A stretch of 15,244 nt of DNA from Chloroflexota bacterium (GTDB taxonomy: Bacteria > Chloroflexota > Limnocylindria > Limnocylindrales > CSP1-4): assembly GCA_021786915.1 (NCBI GenBank), contig JAJYMP010000324.1, positions 1 to 15,244 on the forward strand, read 5' to 3'. The translations under genes were made by a program, and so were the position numbers. The first letter of the stretch is position 1, and every line of letters starts with the position of its first letter. The notes below the pieces were generated by a model. That model saw nothing but the letters and a program-made list of their open reading frames with translations. It made no database searches and was not told where the DNA came from. Below, in pieces: positions 1 through 5,989 of the stretch.

Positions 1-25
1 CGGTCGGAGCTCGCCCTCTGGTCAA

Positions 26-490
26 TCAGGGGACCGGGCTCTCCGGCGACGCCGCTCCGCCGGTCGAGGGCGCCTCGCCCAGCGCCAGGTCGTAGGCGCC
101 GTCAACCCAGGACATCGGCACCCGGATCTCGTAGGCGGTGCCGTCGTCGGCAGTGCCGGTCATGGTCGCAACCGCGTACGCCCATTCGACTTCGCTCTGC
201 CAAGCCACCTTCACGTCGTGAAGTCGAATGCCCCCGTAGTCGCGGATGGCATTGGCGATGTCGACCGATGCGTTGACGCGGGGGGACACCATGGCGGCGA
301 TGGCGGTCGAATCGCGGTTTCCCAACGCCGCGAGATAGTCGGTGACCACACGATCCCGGGCGGCCTGTCCCGTGGCTGGCGTGGAGGCCGACGGAAGGAT
401 CGAGCAGGCGGCGACGATCAGGACCAGCCCGACCGCCGCCATCAAGTGCCGCAACAAGGCACTACGTCCGATACGAATAGAACCAGTCAC
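26..490 (-). CDS. Small secreted lipoprotein, NTF2-like fold suspected
   Basis: Predicted 154-aa lipoprotein. A basic N-terminus with Arg at 6, 9 and 14 leads into a hydrophobic stretch (about 16-28) ending in a VAAC lipobox with the lipid-accepting Cys at residue 29, so it should be exported and membrane-anchored. The mature part (about 44-130) has a helix with the phrase DYLAALGNRD and then beta-rich sequence, a layout like small NTF2-like/DUF4878 stress or transport accessory domains. That fold assignment is a guess. The tail is Ser/Pro/Ala-rich. The GTG at 490 is preferred over the ATG at 442 because only the longer form has the basic n-region of a signal peptide. It overlaps the 3' end of the amidase scrap by 29 bp, which suggests it was once the downstream gene of that operon. 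Local G+C is visibly lower than in the rest of the window. Confidence 0.7.
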   Translation of the reverse strand: MTGSIRIGRSALLRHLMAAVGLVLIVAACSILPSASTPATGQAARDRVVTDYLAALGNRDSTAIAAMVSPRVNASVDIANAIRDYGGIRLHDVKVAWQSEVEWAYAVATMTGTADDGTAYEIRVPMSWVDGAYDLALGEAPSTGGAASPESPVP

Positions 491-596
491 CGGCCCACAG
501 GCTCTGCAGTTCCGATAGCGGCCGGTTGAGCGTGTCGTTCGAGTGGTACGTCATGCAGATCTCGCTGCTCGTTACCTTGGTGACGATCAGGGAGTG
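462..596 (-). pseudogene. C-terminal remnant of an Amidase_6-type (putative amidase domain) gene
   Basis: The last 44 codons of a minus-strand frame read HSLIVTKV, then MTYHSNDTLNRPLSEL, and end in FYSYRT. This is the recognisable ending of the putative amidase domain family (PF12671-like), whose members end with HS-hydrophobic-IVT, TYHT-DTLN and WYYAYRT patterns and carry the catalytic His in the HS motif. Everything upstream, including the catalytic Cys region, is missing and replaced in frame by transposase sequence. The remnant overlaps the start of the lipoprotein gene. The family call rests on remembered motif patterns, not on a search. Confidence 0.6.
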
Positions 597-709
597 GACA
601 TCGTGCGGGTTGACCGGGATCGGCTCCCCGGCCGTTGCGAGCGGTGAGGCGAGGCCGAGGGCGCGATGCGGGCGCTGCCGGTTGTAGTGCTCGACATAGG
701 TCCGGAGCG
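597..709 (-). pseudogene. C-terminal scrap of an IS481/IS3-type DDE transposase
   Basis: The minus-strand frame reads LRTYVEHYNRQRPHRALGL followed by a Pro-rich stretch. This is the hallmark YN-x-x-RPH-x-x-L segment near the C-terminus of rve-type (IS481/IS3) transposases. Only about 37 residues are present. It is open in frame with the amidase remnant downstream and is cut on its upstream side by the terminal repeat of the IS relic at 710. No catalytic Asp or Glu remains, so it cannot be functional. Confidence 0.7.
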
Positions 710-1082
710 TGAAGGGTTCAGTTTCCCGATTCGGGTCCTCCCACACTGGTACAAGCGATCCCCGTAGACGAAGGAGCTCCCGCCGATTCGGTCACCTCGG
801 GCGAATGCCTTCGCAGAGCGGTTCGTGCGGACCGCGCGCCGCGAGTGCCTCGACCACGTCCTGGTCCACGGGCGTCGGCACCTCGAGCGGGTGCCCGGGG
901 CGCACGTCGCGCACTACGTCGACGAGAGGCCGCATCGGGGACTGGGCCTGGCCGTGCCGGCCGGCATCCGACCAGCCCAGGTTCCGGGGGCGACCCCAAC
1001 CCTGGTCGAACGGAGGGACGTGCTCGGCGGCCTGATCCACGACTATCGCCGGGCGGCGTGATTCGGATTGTTGAACCCTTCA
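710..1082 (+). mobile_element. Internally deleted insertion sequence relic (IS481-like) with terminal inverted repeats
   Basis: The left end (710-720) reads TGAAGGGTTCA and the right end (1072-1082) carries its exact reverse complement. Past this 11-bp core the two ends still share CCGA and TC at matching positions, 18 of 26 bases in all. The right repeat begins 11 bp after the stop codon of the plus-strand transposase remnant, where an IS end is expected. At 373 bp the element is far shorter than a complete IS481-type element (about 1 kb), and the transposase N-terminus and most of the catalytic core are gone. I see no target-site duplication, so the two ends may derive from recombined copies. 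Confidence 0.6.
786..1061 (+). pseudogene. IS481-type transposase, C-terminal third only
   Basis: The frame reads ANAFAERFVRTARRECLDHV, HGRRHLERV, ERPHRGLGLAVPAG and ends RRDVLGGLIHDYRRAA just before TGA at 1059-1061. This is the end of the integrase core of IS481-family transposases, with the NA-x-AERF(V/W)-x-T-x-RRE motif that carries the third catalytic acid (Glu) of the DDE triad, plus the usual terminal GGLIHDY tail. An in-frame stop at 765-767 and the nearby left inverted repeat leave no room for the first roughly 230 residues. Recognisable similarity begins near 786. It runs opposite to the related scrap at 597-709, so two different copies are involved. Confidence 0.85.
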
Positions 1083-1379
1083 GACCTGGAGCGCCCGGCG
1101 CTGTCAACCGACGAGGTCTGGGGGTATCTGGAGCACCTGCCCGAGTGGTGGCGGGACGCGGACCCGGAGGACCGGCGCGCGCTCGCGGTCACGCTGTTCG
1201 AGCGGATCGGGGTGCTGGGGGTCGACCGCGTCTGGGTGGAGCCGACGCCGGAGGCCCGATACCACGGCCTGGCCGAGGCGTTTGGACCTGATGAGGTCGA
1301 AATGGTCGGGGCGAGAGGAGGCGAGCCCCCACGACCGACCTCTTTGTCCCGGTGCGGTGGCCCCTGCCGATGCGCGTGA
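1083..1379 (+). pseudogene. C-terminal remnant of a large serine recombinase
   Basis: The plus-strand frame reads LEHLPEWWRDADPEDRRAL, then LFERIGVLGVDRVWVEPTPE. It matches the C-terminal pattern of large serine recombinases (resolvase/Rec_Zn_ribbon-type): a coiled segment with a leucine-tryptophan phrase, a TPEERR-AL-like helix and a beta strand giving I-x-I-x-P-x-P. The catalytic Ser domain and zinc ribbon are absent, because the sequence is cut at 1083 by the right end of the IS relic. Recognisable similarity fades near 1300. The remaining codons read through a tRNA-like remnant, which explains the VGARGGEPPRPTS phrase near the end. The domain call is moderate. Confidence 0.55.
1303..1352 (-). 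pseudogene. Degenerate tRNA 3' half (possible old attachment site)
   Basis: On the minus strand this stretch ends CGCCCCGACCA, which reads as an acceptor 3' strand, discriminator A and CCA. It is preceded by a damaged T-arm (loop CTCGCCT instead of TTCGAAT) and a GACAAAGAGGTCG segment like the anticodon-variable-loop part of a proline-type tRNA. The matching 5' acceptor strand (CGGGGCG on the minus strand) is not found at the expected distance, so it is a fragment and not a gene. Such 3' halves are typical leftovers of element integration at tRNA genes. The isoacceptor identity is uncertain. Confidence 0.4.
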
Positions 1380-1394
1380 CCGGACCGGCCGGCG

Positions 1395-2168
1395 TCAGGG
1401 GAGCAACTGGATGAAGGTCTCCTCCACCCAGTCGAGCGCCACGACCGGATCGTAGGCGACGCCCGGCCGGAGCAGCGGCCGCACCTCCTCGAGGAACGAC
1501 GGCACGCGCTTGGCCGCCAGGTTCGCCCGCAGCTCGCCCGACCGGATCATCGGGCGGCCGGCGGCGGCCTGGTACTCGCCGAGGATCGCGACGATCCGCG
1601 CGGGATCCGGGTCCGCCTGCTGGTGCGCCCACCACAGGTCGAACAGGTCGCGGCCCTTCCTGCGCTGGTAGAGGGCGCGGAGCTTGGTGGCCAGGAGCTC
1701 GTCCAGCCCGTACGTCGGGATGGCGGCGCTGTTCGCCACCGGCAGGTTCGGGACGGCATACAGGCGCGGAAGGACGTGGCCGAAGTGCTCGTGGCTGTTG
1801 ATCTCGACCTTGACCTTCCGCGTCGCGCCGGTCTCGGTCTCGAAGCGGAAGGTGACCCTGGGGTGCTCGCCGGTGTCCGAGCGCGCGGGGCCGATCCATT
1901 CGAGCACGCGGCGGAGCCGCGACAGCGTCGGGCCGATCGGTCCCGGCTCGCGCTGGACGAGGTCGATGTCCTCCGAGTAGCGCGCGGCCGGCGCCAGGTG
2001 CAGCTTGTGCAGCGCCGTCCCGCCACGGAACGCGAGCGCCGCTTTGGAGCCTTCGTCGCGGAAGATGTCGAACAGGGCGAGGGTGATCACGAGGTCCTGC
2101 TCGACGTCGTTGTCGTCGGCCCACGGCGCCACGTCGCGCCATCGGACGATGTCGGCCTGGGGGAACAC
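1395..2168 (-). CDS. abiEii: AbiEii-type nucleotidyltransferase toxin (type IV toxin-antitoxin / abortive infection)
   Basis: 257-aa protein of the nucleotidyl transferase AbiEii/AbiGii toxin family (PF08843, DNA polymerase beta-like fold). Members transfer nucleotides to cellular RNA (tRNA for characterised relatives) and stop growth unless held off by the AbiEi partner, protecting the population from phage. Visible motifs are FRGGTALHK (47-55), the metal-binding pair in RYSEDIDLV (63-71, Asp67 and Asp69), a VKVEIN strand (about 118-123) and the TKLRALYQRRKGRDLFDLW segment (161-179) with the Lys and Arg-Asp conserved in the family. All are intact, so the enzyme looks functional. The GTG start at 2168 lies 3 bp after the stop of the antitoxin gene, a classic coupled order. 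No frameshift is seen. Specific RNA target unknown. Confidence 0.9.
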   Translation of the reverse strand: MFPQADIVRWRDVAPWADDNDVEQDLVITLALFDIFRDEGSKAALAFRGGTALHKLHLAPAARYSEDIDLVQREPGPIGPTLSRLRRVLEWIGPARSDTGEHPRVTFRFETETGATRKVKVEINSHEHFGHVLPRLYAVPNLPVANSAAIPTYGLDELLATKLRALYQRRKGRDLFDLWWAHQQADPDPARIVAILGEYQAAAGRPMIRSGELRANLAAKRVPSFLEEVRPLLRPGVAYDPVVALDWVEETFIQLLP

Positions 2169-2171
2169 CGG

Positions 2172-2966
2172 TCAGTCGGCCTCGGGCTCCGCGGTGACGA
2201 GCACGTGCCAGCGCGGGTCGCGCGCCGCCGTGGCGACCGCACCAGGCTCCCCGGGCGTCAACTGGACCCAGCCCACCCGCCGCGTCGCGAGCTCGGCATC
2301 GAGCGCGGCGAGGACCGGTCCCCCGCCGGCCCGCTCGAGGAGGTGCCCAAGGCGCTGGAGCTCGGGCGTTGCGGGCTCGACGGCGAGCGCCTCGCGCATG
2401 CCCGCCCGGCGCAGCGAGGGCGCGAGGTCCCGGAGCACCGTCGCGACGTTGTCCCAGCCCGCGGCTCGGGCCGGGTACCGGACGACGTCGAGGGTGACGA
2501 GCTCGGGGGTCGCGACGCGCATCCTCCCCGACGGCGTCGTGACAAGCGTCACCGGCGCCCGCGCCGCGGTGCGACGCACGGCGAACTCGATGACGAGCCG
2601 GCCGACCCGGACCGGTCGCCTCGCACGGGGAGCCACCACCTGGACCACCTGCGCCGCCTGGCCCGACGCGCCGTGGATCGACGCAGCGGTCAGCAGCCCC
2701 ACGTAGTACGGAAGGCCGAGGTGCGTCAGGAGTGGGTCGAGGAACAGCCGCCAGGACGGCGTCCCGGTTCCCCGGTCCTCCAGGGGCAGCACGACGTGGA
2801 AGCCGCGCACCGGCGAGGCGATGAGCCGGTCGGCCTCTGCCCGGTCGAGGGCCGCCGCGACGGCGGCGTTGGATGCCGCGCCGGTCGCCGCTCGCGCCTC
2901 GGCGGTCGTGAAGGTGAAGCGACCCTGCGAGGGCAGCGCCAGCGCCCAGTCCCGCATCGAGCTCAT
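2172..2966 (-). CDS. abiEi: AbiEi antitoxin, winged-helix transcriptional regulator
   Basis: 264-aa partner of the AbiEii toxin gene, upstream in the same operon. Residues 1-60 form a winged-helix-like N-terminus. The middle and C-terminal parts carry the AbiEi signatures YYVGLLTAASIHGA (87-100) and TPELVTLDVVRYP (153-165) followed by the GWDNVATVLRDL helix. In characterised AbiE systems this protein both represses its own promoter, by binding inverted repeats, and counters the toxin without forming a stable complex with it (type IV). I place the start at ATG 2966 because a promoter with an inverted repeat lies directly upstream. The open frame runs on to 3230, but that extension is arginine-rich, non-family sequence and would translate through the promoter. 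A second in-frame ATG at 2957 is possible. Confidence 0.85.
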   Translation of the reverse strand: MSSMRDWALALPSQGRFTFTTAEARAATGAASNAAVAAALDRAEADRLIASPVRGFHVVLPLEDRGTGTPSWRLFLDPLLTHLGLPYYVGLLTAASIHGASGQAAQVVQVVAPRARRPVRVGRLVIEFAVRRTAARAPVTLVTTPSGRMRVATPELVTLDVVRYPARAAGWDNVATVLRDLAPSLRRAGMREALAVEPATPELQRLGHLLERAGGGPVLAALDAELATRRVGWVQLTPGEPGAVATAARDPRWHVLVTAEPEAD

Positions 2967-2968
2967 GC

Positions 2969-2999
2969 GCACAACTGTACGCCACGTGTCGAGTTGTGC
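2969..2999 (-). promoter_or_regulatory. Inverted-repeat operator of the abiE operon
   Basis: Perfect 8-bp arms GCACAACT (2969-2976) and AGTTGTGC (2992-2999) are separated by 15 bp, with arm centres 23 bp apart, about two helical turns. A central CACGTG palindrome sits at 2983-2988. The arms overlap the predicted -35 and -10 boxes and end 2 bp before the AbiEi start codon. AbiEi proteins are known to autoregulate through inverted repeats in their own promoter, so this is the natural binding site. That assignment is inference from position and symmetry. Confidence 0.65.
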
Positions 3000-3002
3000 C
3001 AA
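2974..3002 (-). promoter_or_regulatory. abiE promoter, probably giving a leaderless mRNA
   Basis: On the minus strand a TTGGCA box (2997-3002) and a TACAGT box (2974-2979) are exactly 17 bp apart. The ATG at 2966 begins 8 bases after the -10 box, which is where transcription would start, leaving no room for a ribosome-binding site. This implies a leaderless transcript, common in high-GC Gram-positive-like bacteria. Confidence 0.55.
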
Positions 3003-3283
3003 CGAATCTGCGACGGCCTCGCACGCGCGTCGGGACAGTGAGGTGGGTCGGTTTGAGATCAGCCCTGGCTCGTCGCCGCTCCTCGCCGATCCAGTGGACG
3101 ACCAGCTCCCGCCCGCCGGAGCCATCCTGAGGTGCGGGCCGGCCCATTGCCGCCGGCGTTGCCACCGGGCGACGACCGCCCCGCCCCGCCCCGGCCCCCG
3201 GCGCGGAACGTACACGCGACGCGTACACACCTCCCGTTGACCGGGGGCGCGGCGGCCCGTATCGTCAGGACCGGGTCGCGAAA

Positions 3284-3298
3284 GGCCCCCTGGGGGCC
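3284..3298 (-). terminator. Possible tRNA-Tyr terminator
   Basis: GGCCCCC and GGGGGCC flank a single base, followed on the minus strand by TTTC. It lies about 45 nt beyond the 3' end of the tRNA. The near-zero loop means the top pairs must open. Still, it is the only hairpin downstream of the tRNA with a short T-run. The 2967-3342 interval otherwise shows only the abiE promoter and no gene. Confidence 0.45.
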
Positions 3299-3342
3299 GG
3301 TCCCGGCGCCGGCGGCGGCCGGCGTCGTGCCCAGGAGAGTGC

Positions 3343-3427
3343 TGGTGGGCCGGGGCAGAATCGAACTGCCACAGCCGAAGGCGAGGGTTTTACAGACCCT
3401 TGGGCTCACCACCTGCCCGACCGACCC
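3343..3427 (-). tRNA. tRNA-Tyr (anticodon GTA), CCA encoded
   Basis: An 85-nt type II tRNA folds cleanly. The acceptor is GGGTCGG with CCGGCCC (one G-T pair), discriminator A and encoded CCA. The D stem is GGGC/GCCC, the anticodon stem AGGGT/ACCCT with loop CTGTAAA (anticodon GTA). A 13-nt variable arm has a GCC-TTC-GGC hairpin, and the T stem is GGCAG/CTGCC around TTCGATT. The long variable arm, A73 and anticodon all agree with tyrosine. The gene's 3' end faces the AbiE and recombinase-remnant region, the side on which islands usually integrate. I found no second copy of its 3' end in the window. Confidence 0.95.
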
Positions 3428-3474
3428 ACTGGTGTCCGTGCGTGAAACCGTGCCGAGTGCGGGCCCGAGGGCCC

Positions 3475-3509
3475 CATCTACCCCTGCGCAGACCCCGACA
3501 ATGGGTCAA
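3475..3509 (-). promoter_or_regulatory. Tentative tRNA-Tyr promoter boxes
   Basis: On the minus strand a TTGACC box (3504-3509) and a TAGATG box (3475-3480) lie upstream of the tRNA. Their spacing of 23 bp is too wide for a standard promoter. A weaker TTGTCG box 15 bp upstream of TAGATG is the alternative. Low confidence. Confidence 0.2.
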
Positions 3510-3828
3510 CACCGGGACCAACTCCGCGCCAGCCCAGGTGGTGCCGAGGGCGGGCGGTGGAGCCGGTCGCGCGGTTCACGGCCGGCATGGTAGCAGAGGA
3601 CGGCCGCCTGGCTCGACCGTGCGCGCCCGTGTGAGGATCCGGGGCGAGTGGCCGCTGCTCGGCCGGCCCGTGAGGGCCGAGGGCTCAGGTGTCGCCGCCA
3701 TGCCGCCGATTCGCGCGCGACCCATCGCACCGTCGCACGCCATGCCATGAAGCGCCACGACCCGGGACGGGGAGGCGCGCGCCTTTGATCGGATCGTGCC
3801 GCCATGGGCCACGAGCCGGCGCCGGTGG

Positions 3829-3860
3829 CGGGTTTCATCGCATGTCGAGCCATGAACCCG
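3829..3860 (-). terminator. Possible terminator of the DUF72 gene
   Basis: Arms CGGGTTTCAT (3829-3838) and ATGAACCCG (3852-3860) pair over 9 bp with one bulged T and a 13-nt loop, 15 nt beyond the DUF72 stop codon. No U-tract follows. Confidence 0.4.
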
Positions 3861-3874
3861 TCGGCATGCACAAC

Positions 3875-4708
3875 TCAGGTCGGCGCCAGGACCTCGAAGC
3901 CCGCGCGGTCGGCCAGGCGGCTGAACGTGCGGGCGTTGGCGGGCGCGCAGGCGTGGCCGTCGTTGTTGAAGAAGACCCAGTCGCCTGTGGTGCCGGTGCC
4001 CTCCTCGGCGAGCCGCGTGGCGAGGGCGGCGAGGTCGCTTGAGTCGTAGCAGCCCGCGGGGACCGCCGAGCCCTCGTGCATCCGGATGTAGCGCCAGTCG
4101 GCGGTGCGCCACTCCGGGGATCGCTCGCCGCGACGGTCCGCCCGGCAGAGGGCGGCGCCATGGTCGCGCAGGATCGCCTCGACATCGGCCGCGAACCAGC
4201 TCTCGTGGCGTGGCTCGAGGGCGACCCGGACGTGCAGCGCGGGCGGGGCGGAGGCGTCGAAGGCGGTGAGCGTGGCGTCGAGCGCCCCCGCGTCCACGGG
4301 CAGGTCGGGCGGCAGCTGCACGAGCACGGGCCCGAGGCGGTCGCCCAGCGGCTCGATGCGCTCCAGCATCCGCTCCACCGCCTCGTCCGGCTGGCGCAGC
4401 CGCAGCACGTGCGTCAGGTAGCGCGATGCCGTGACGGCGAACCGGAATTGGGGCGGGACCTGCCCGGCCCACCGCTCGCACTGCTTTCTCGTCGGCAGGC
4501 GGTAGAACGTGGAGTTGAGCTCGACCGCGGGGAACAGCGTGGCGTAGAACGCCAGCCGCTCGCCCGCCGGGAGTCGTCGGGGGTAGATCCGGCCGGCCCA
4601 CTCCGGATAGTCGAAGCCCGACGTGCCTACGTGGAGGGGCAAGGGGCCCTGCCCACGGACGTGCCGCCGGTCGGCATCGGCTCGGTCATCGCGTGGCCTC
4701 CCCGTCAT
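3875..4708 (-). CDS. DUF72 family protein
   Basis: 277-aa protein of the widespread DUF72 family (YecE-like, TIM-barrel fold, biochemical function not established). Family motifs appear in order: VGTSGFDYPEW (27-37), VELNSTFYR (62-70), FAVTASRYLTH (90-100), VLVQLPP (128-134), VALEPRHESW (162-171), YIRMHEG (207-213) and WVFFNNDGHACAPANA (244-259). Length is close to the family norm, with a hydrophilic N-terminal extension of about 22 residues. The ATG at 4708 is the only in-frame ATG before the first motif and has a weak GGGAAG element 8 nt upstream. In most relatives that I remember, the FAVKASRY motif has Lys where this protein has Thr93. It is separated from the zinc-ribbon gene upstream by 110 bp containing a hairpin, so it may be read separately. 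Confidence 0.9.
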   Translation of the reverse strand: MTGRPRDDRADADRRHVRGQGPLPLHVGTSGFDYPEWAGRIYPRRLPAGERLAFYATLFPAVELNSTFYRLPTRKQCERWAGQVPPQFRFAVTASRYLTHVLRLRQPDEAVERMLERIEPLGDRLGPVLVQLPPDLPVDAGALDATLTAFDASAPPALHVRVALEPRHESWFAADVEAILRDHGAALCRADRRGERSPEWRTADWRYIRMHEGSAVPAGCYDSSDLAALATRLAEEGTGTTGDWVFFNNDGHACAPANARTFSRLADRAGFEVLAPT

Positions 4709-4763
4709 TAGTGACGCTTCCCAGTCTCGTTCGGCGCCGGTTGCGGTCGACCGAGCGGCAGGC

Positions 4764-4805
4764 CGGCATCGGATAACACGCGTCTTGCGCTGCGCCCCGA
4801 TGCCG
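4764..4805 (-). terminator. Hairpin between the zinc-ribbon and DUF72 genes
   Basis: Perfect 9-bp arms CGGCATCGG (4764-4772) and CCGATGCCG (4797-4805) enclose a 24-nt loop, 14 nt after the zinc-ribbon stop codon. The loop itself can pair weakly (GCG with CGC). It may terminate or attenuate the upstream operon. No U-tract. Confidence 0.45.
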
Positions 4806-4818
4806 AGGAGGGCCCTGC

Positions 4819-5634
4819 CTACCAGAGCGCGGTGCTGGGAGCGGGCTCCTCGGGCTGCCGGTGGAGATCCGAGGCGCCTGGGCGACCATGCGGTCGGCGC
4901 GACCGACTCGGCCGGGCGGGGGTGGCAGCTGCAACGCGCTCCGGTGCAGCCGCTGGCTGCGCGGAGGCCGCCGGGGAGGGCGCCGGCGGCATCAGGGGGC
5001 CGTCGTCGTGCCTCGGCAGCTGGATCGGCATCGTGGCCCAGGTCGGCTCGAGGACCGCGGGGTCCCTCACTGGGACCGTCGCCGCCGAAGCCGCGATCGC
5101 TGGAACCATCGCCTGGCGGGCCTCCTGCGCGACGAGTGCCCCGGGCGCCAGGTCCAGCACGCACCACGGGCACACCGCGGCGCCCAACTCAACAAGCCGC
5201 TGGCAGCGAGGGCACGAGGCCTGCAGCCAGGTGCGGCACCACGGGCAGCGACGCCACTCGGCGTTCACCTTTGAACCGCAGCCCAGACAGGTGGGCCGGT
5301 GGGATGAGGCGAGCAGGGCGTCGATGGTCAGCTGCTGCTCGCGTGCCTCGGCGATTGTCGGCGCGGGCCGCAGGATCCGCCAGACGAAGAGGGCCAATGG
5401 AAACGCCGCTGGCGTTGCGAGGGCGATGCCGGTCGGCGCTCCCAGGGCGACCAGCCAGTTGTGGCTCCGCGCGCGGGCATCCCGGAAGGCCCACAGGACC
5501 GTCACGAACCACAGGATGATGATGGCCCAGAGCGCGAGATGGAGGCCGTCCTGGACGCCCGGGGTGCCGACGATGGACCCCACGAGGCCGCCAATGGTGC
5601 CGAGGGCCTGATTGATCTGGTCTTGCACGGTCAT
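4819..5634 (-). CDS. Membrane-anchored double zinc-ribbon protein
   Basis: 271-aa protein. Two hydrophobic segments (about 32-50 and 61-87) anchor it. A cytosolic double zinc ribbon follows with eight cysteines in CxxC pairs at 116/119, 130/133, 141/144 and 155/158, each pair 10 residues from its partner, which is exactly two four-Cys zinc sites. The remaining 110 residues are low-complexity Pro/Ala/Arg-rich, ending in basic patches. The ribbon resembles DZR domains that act as protein or nucleic-acid docking modules. No enzyme domain is visible, so the role is unknown. The ATG at 5634 has an AGGTGG element just upstream and lies 22 bp after the 110-aa gene, so it is likely the distal gene of the same operon. 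Confidence 0.8.
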   Translation of the reverse strand: MTVQDQINQALGTIGGLVGSIVGTPGVQDGLHLALWAIIILWFVTVLWAFRDARARSHNWLVALGAPTGIALATPAAFPLALFVWRILRPAPTIAEAREQQLTIDALLASSHRPTCLGCGSKVNAEWRRCPWCRTWLQASCPRCQRLVELGAAVCPWCVLDLAPGALVAQEARQAMVPAIAASAATVPVRDPAVLEPTWATMPIQLPRHDDGPLMPPAPSPAASAQPAAAPERVAAATPARPSRSRRPHGRPGASDLHRQPEEPAPSTALW

Positions 5635-5656
5635 TGCTCATCCACCTCGAACGTCG

Positions 5657-5989
5657 TCATCCCCGCTTCGCCACCACGCGCCCGATGGCCATCACCACCT
5701 CGCCCGCCTCCTCGAACCGCTCGCGCGGCACGATGACGAGCACGGCCGGATAACGGTCATTCACCGGGACGAACGTGAGCAGCCCGGGCCGGTCGCTCTC
5801 GACCACGAGTTGGACTCGGTGCAGCTCGGCGAGCGGGACGTCGAGCCGAAGGCGCTGCGGGTCGGCCACCAGGAGCCGGGACGGCGTCAGCGCCACGGTC
5901 ACCTCGTCGAGCTCGACCCCTGCCGTGACCCCCTCGCCGCCGAGGGCACGGGCGACGTGCGGATCGATCCGGAGCTCGCCCAGGCTCAC
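5657..5989 (-). CDS. Conserved-looking 110-aa protein of unknown function
   Basis: I do not recognise a named family. The sequence is rich in alternating hydrophobic residues (VTVALTPSRLLVADPQRLRL, then VPLAELHRVQLVVES) and ends in one helix (PRERFEEAGEVVMAIGRVV). This layout of beta strands followed by a C-terminal helix resembles small PH-like or bPH domains, but this is only a suggestion. No signal peptide and no membrane segment. The GTG start at 5989 overlaps the stop of the DoxX gene in the four bases GTGA, so it is translationally coupled, and it precedes the zinc-ribbon gene by 22 bp. Confidence 0.65.
   Translation of the reverse strand: MSLGELRIDPHVARALGGEGVTAGVELDEVTVALTPSRLLVADPQRLRLDVPLAELHRVQLVVESDRPGLLTFVPVNDRYPAVLVIVPRERFEEAGEVVMAIGRVVAKRG

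Larger units (their letters stand above)
3428..3874. other. Intergenic stretch between tRNA-Tyr and the DUF72 gene
   Basis: About 450 bases with no supported gene. It contains the possible tRNA promoter boxes near 3475-3509 and, just after the DUF72 stop, an imperfect hairpin at 3829-3860. The open frames crossing it show arginine/proline-rich composition typical of non-coding high-GC DNA and no family motifs. Confidence 0.6.

Noticed and set aside
700..1092. Target-site duplication flanking the IS relic
   Set aside because: The bases outside the two terminal repeats (GAGCG on the left, GACCT on the right) do not match.
1623..3041. Plus-strand open frame of about 470 codons opposite the AbiE genes
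   Set aside because: Antisense shadow with no motif. The minus-strand AbiE motifs are unambiguous.
1189..3228. Long minus-strand open frame across both AbiE genes in another frame
   Set aside because: It overlaps two family-recognised genes, crosses the promoter and is Arg/Ala/Pro-rich shadow sequence.
2967..3230. N-terminal extension of AbiEi by 88 codons
   Set aside because: It would translate through a well-formed promoter and operator, and the added residues do not resemble the family N-terminus.
1..3342. Second copy of the tRNA-Tyr 3' end (attachment site) bounding the island
   Set aside because: I looked for the T-arm and acceptor sequence of 3343-3380 elsewhere and saw none. The tRNA-like piece at 1303-1352 has a different acceptor.
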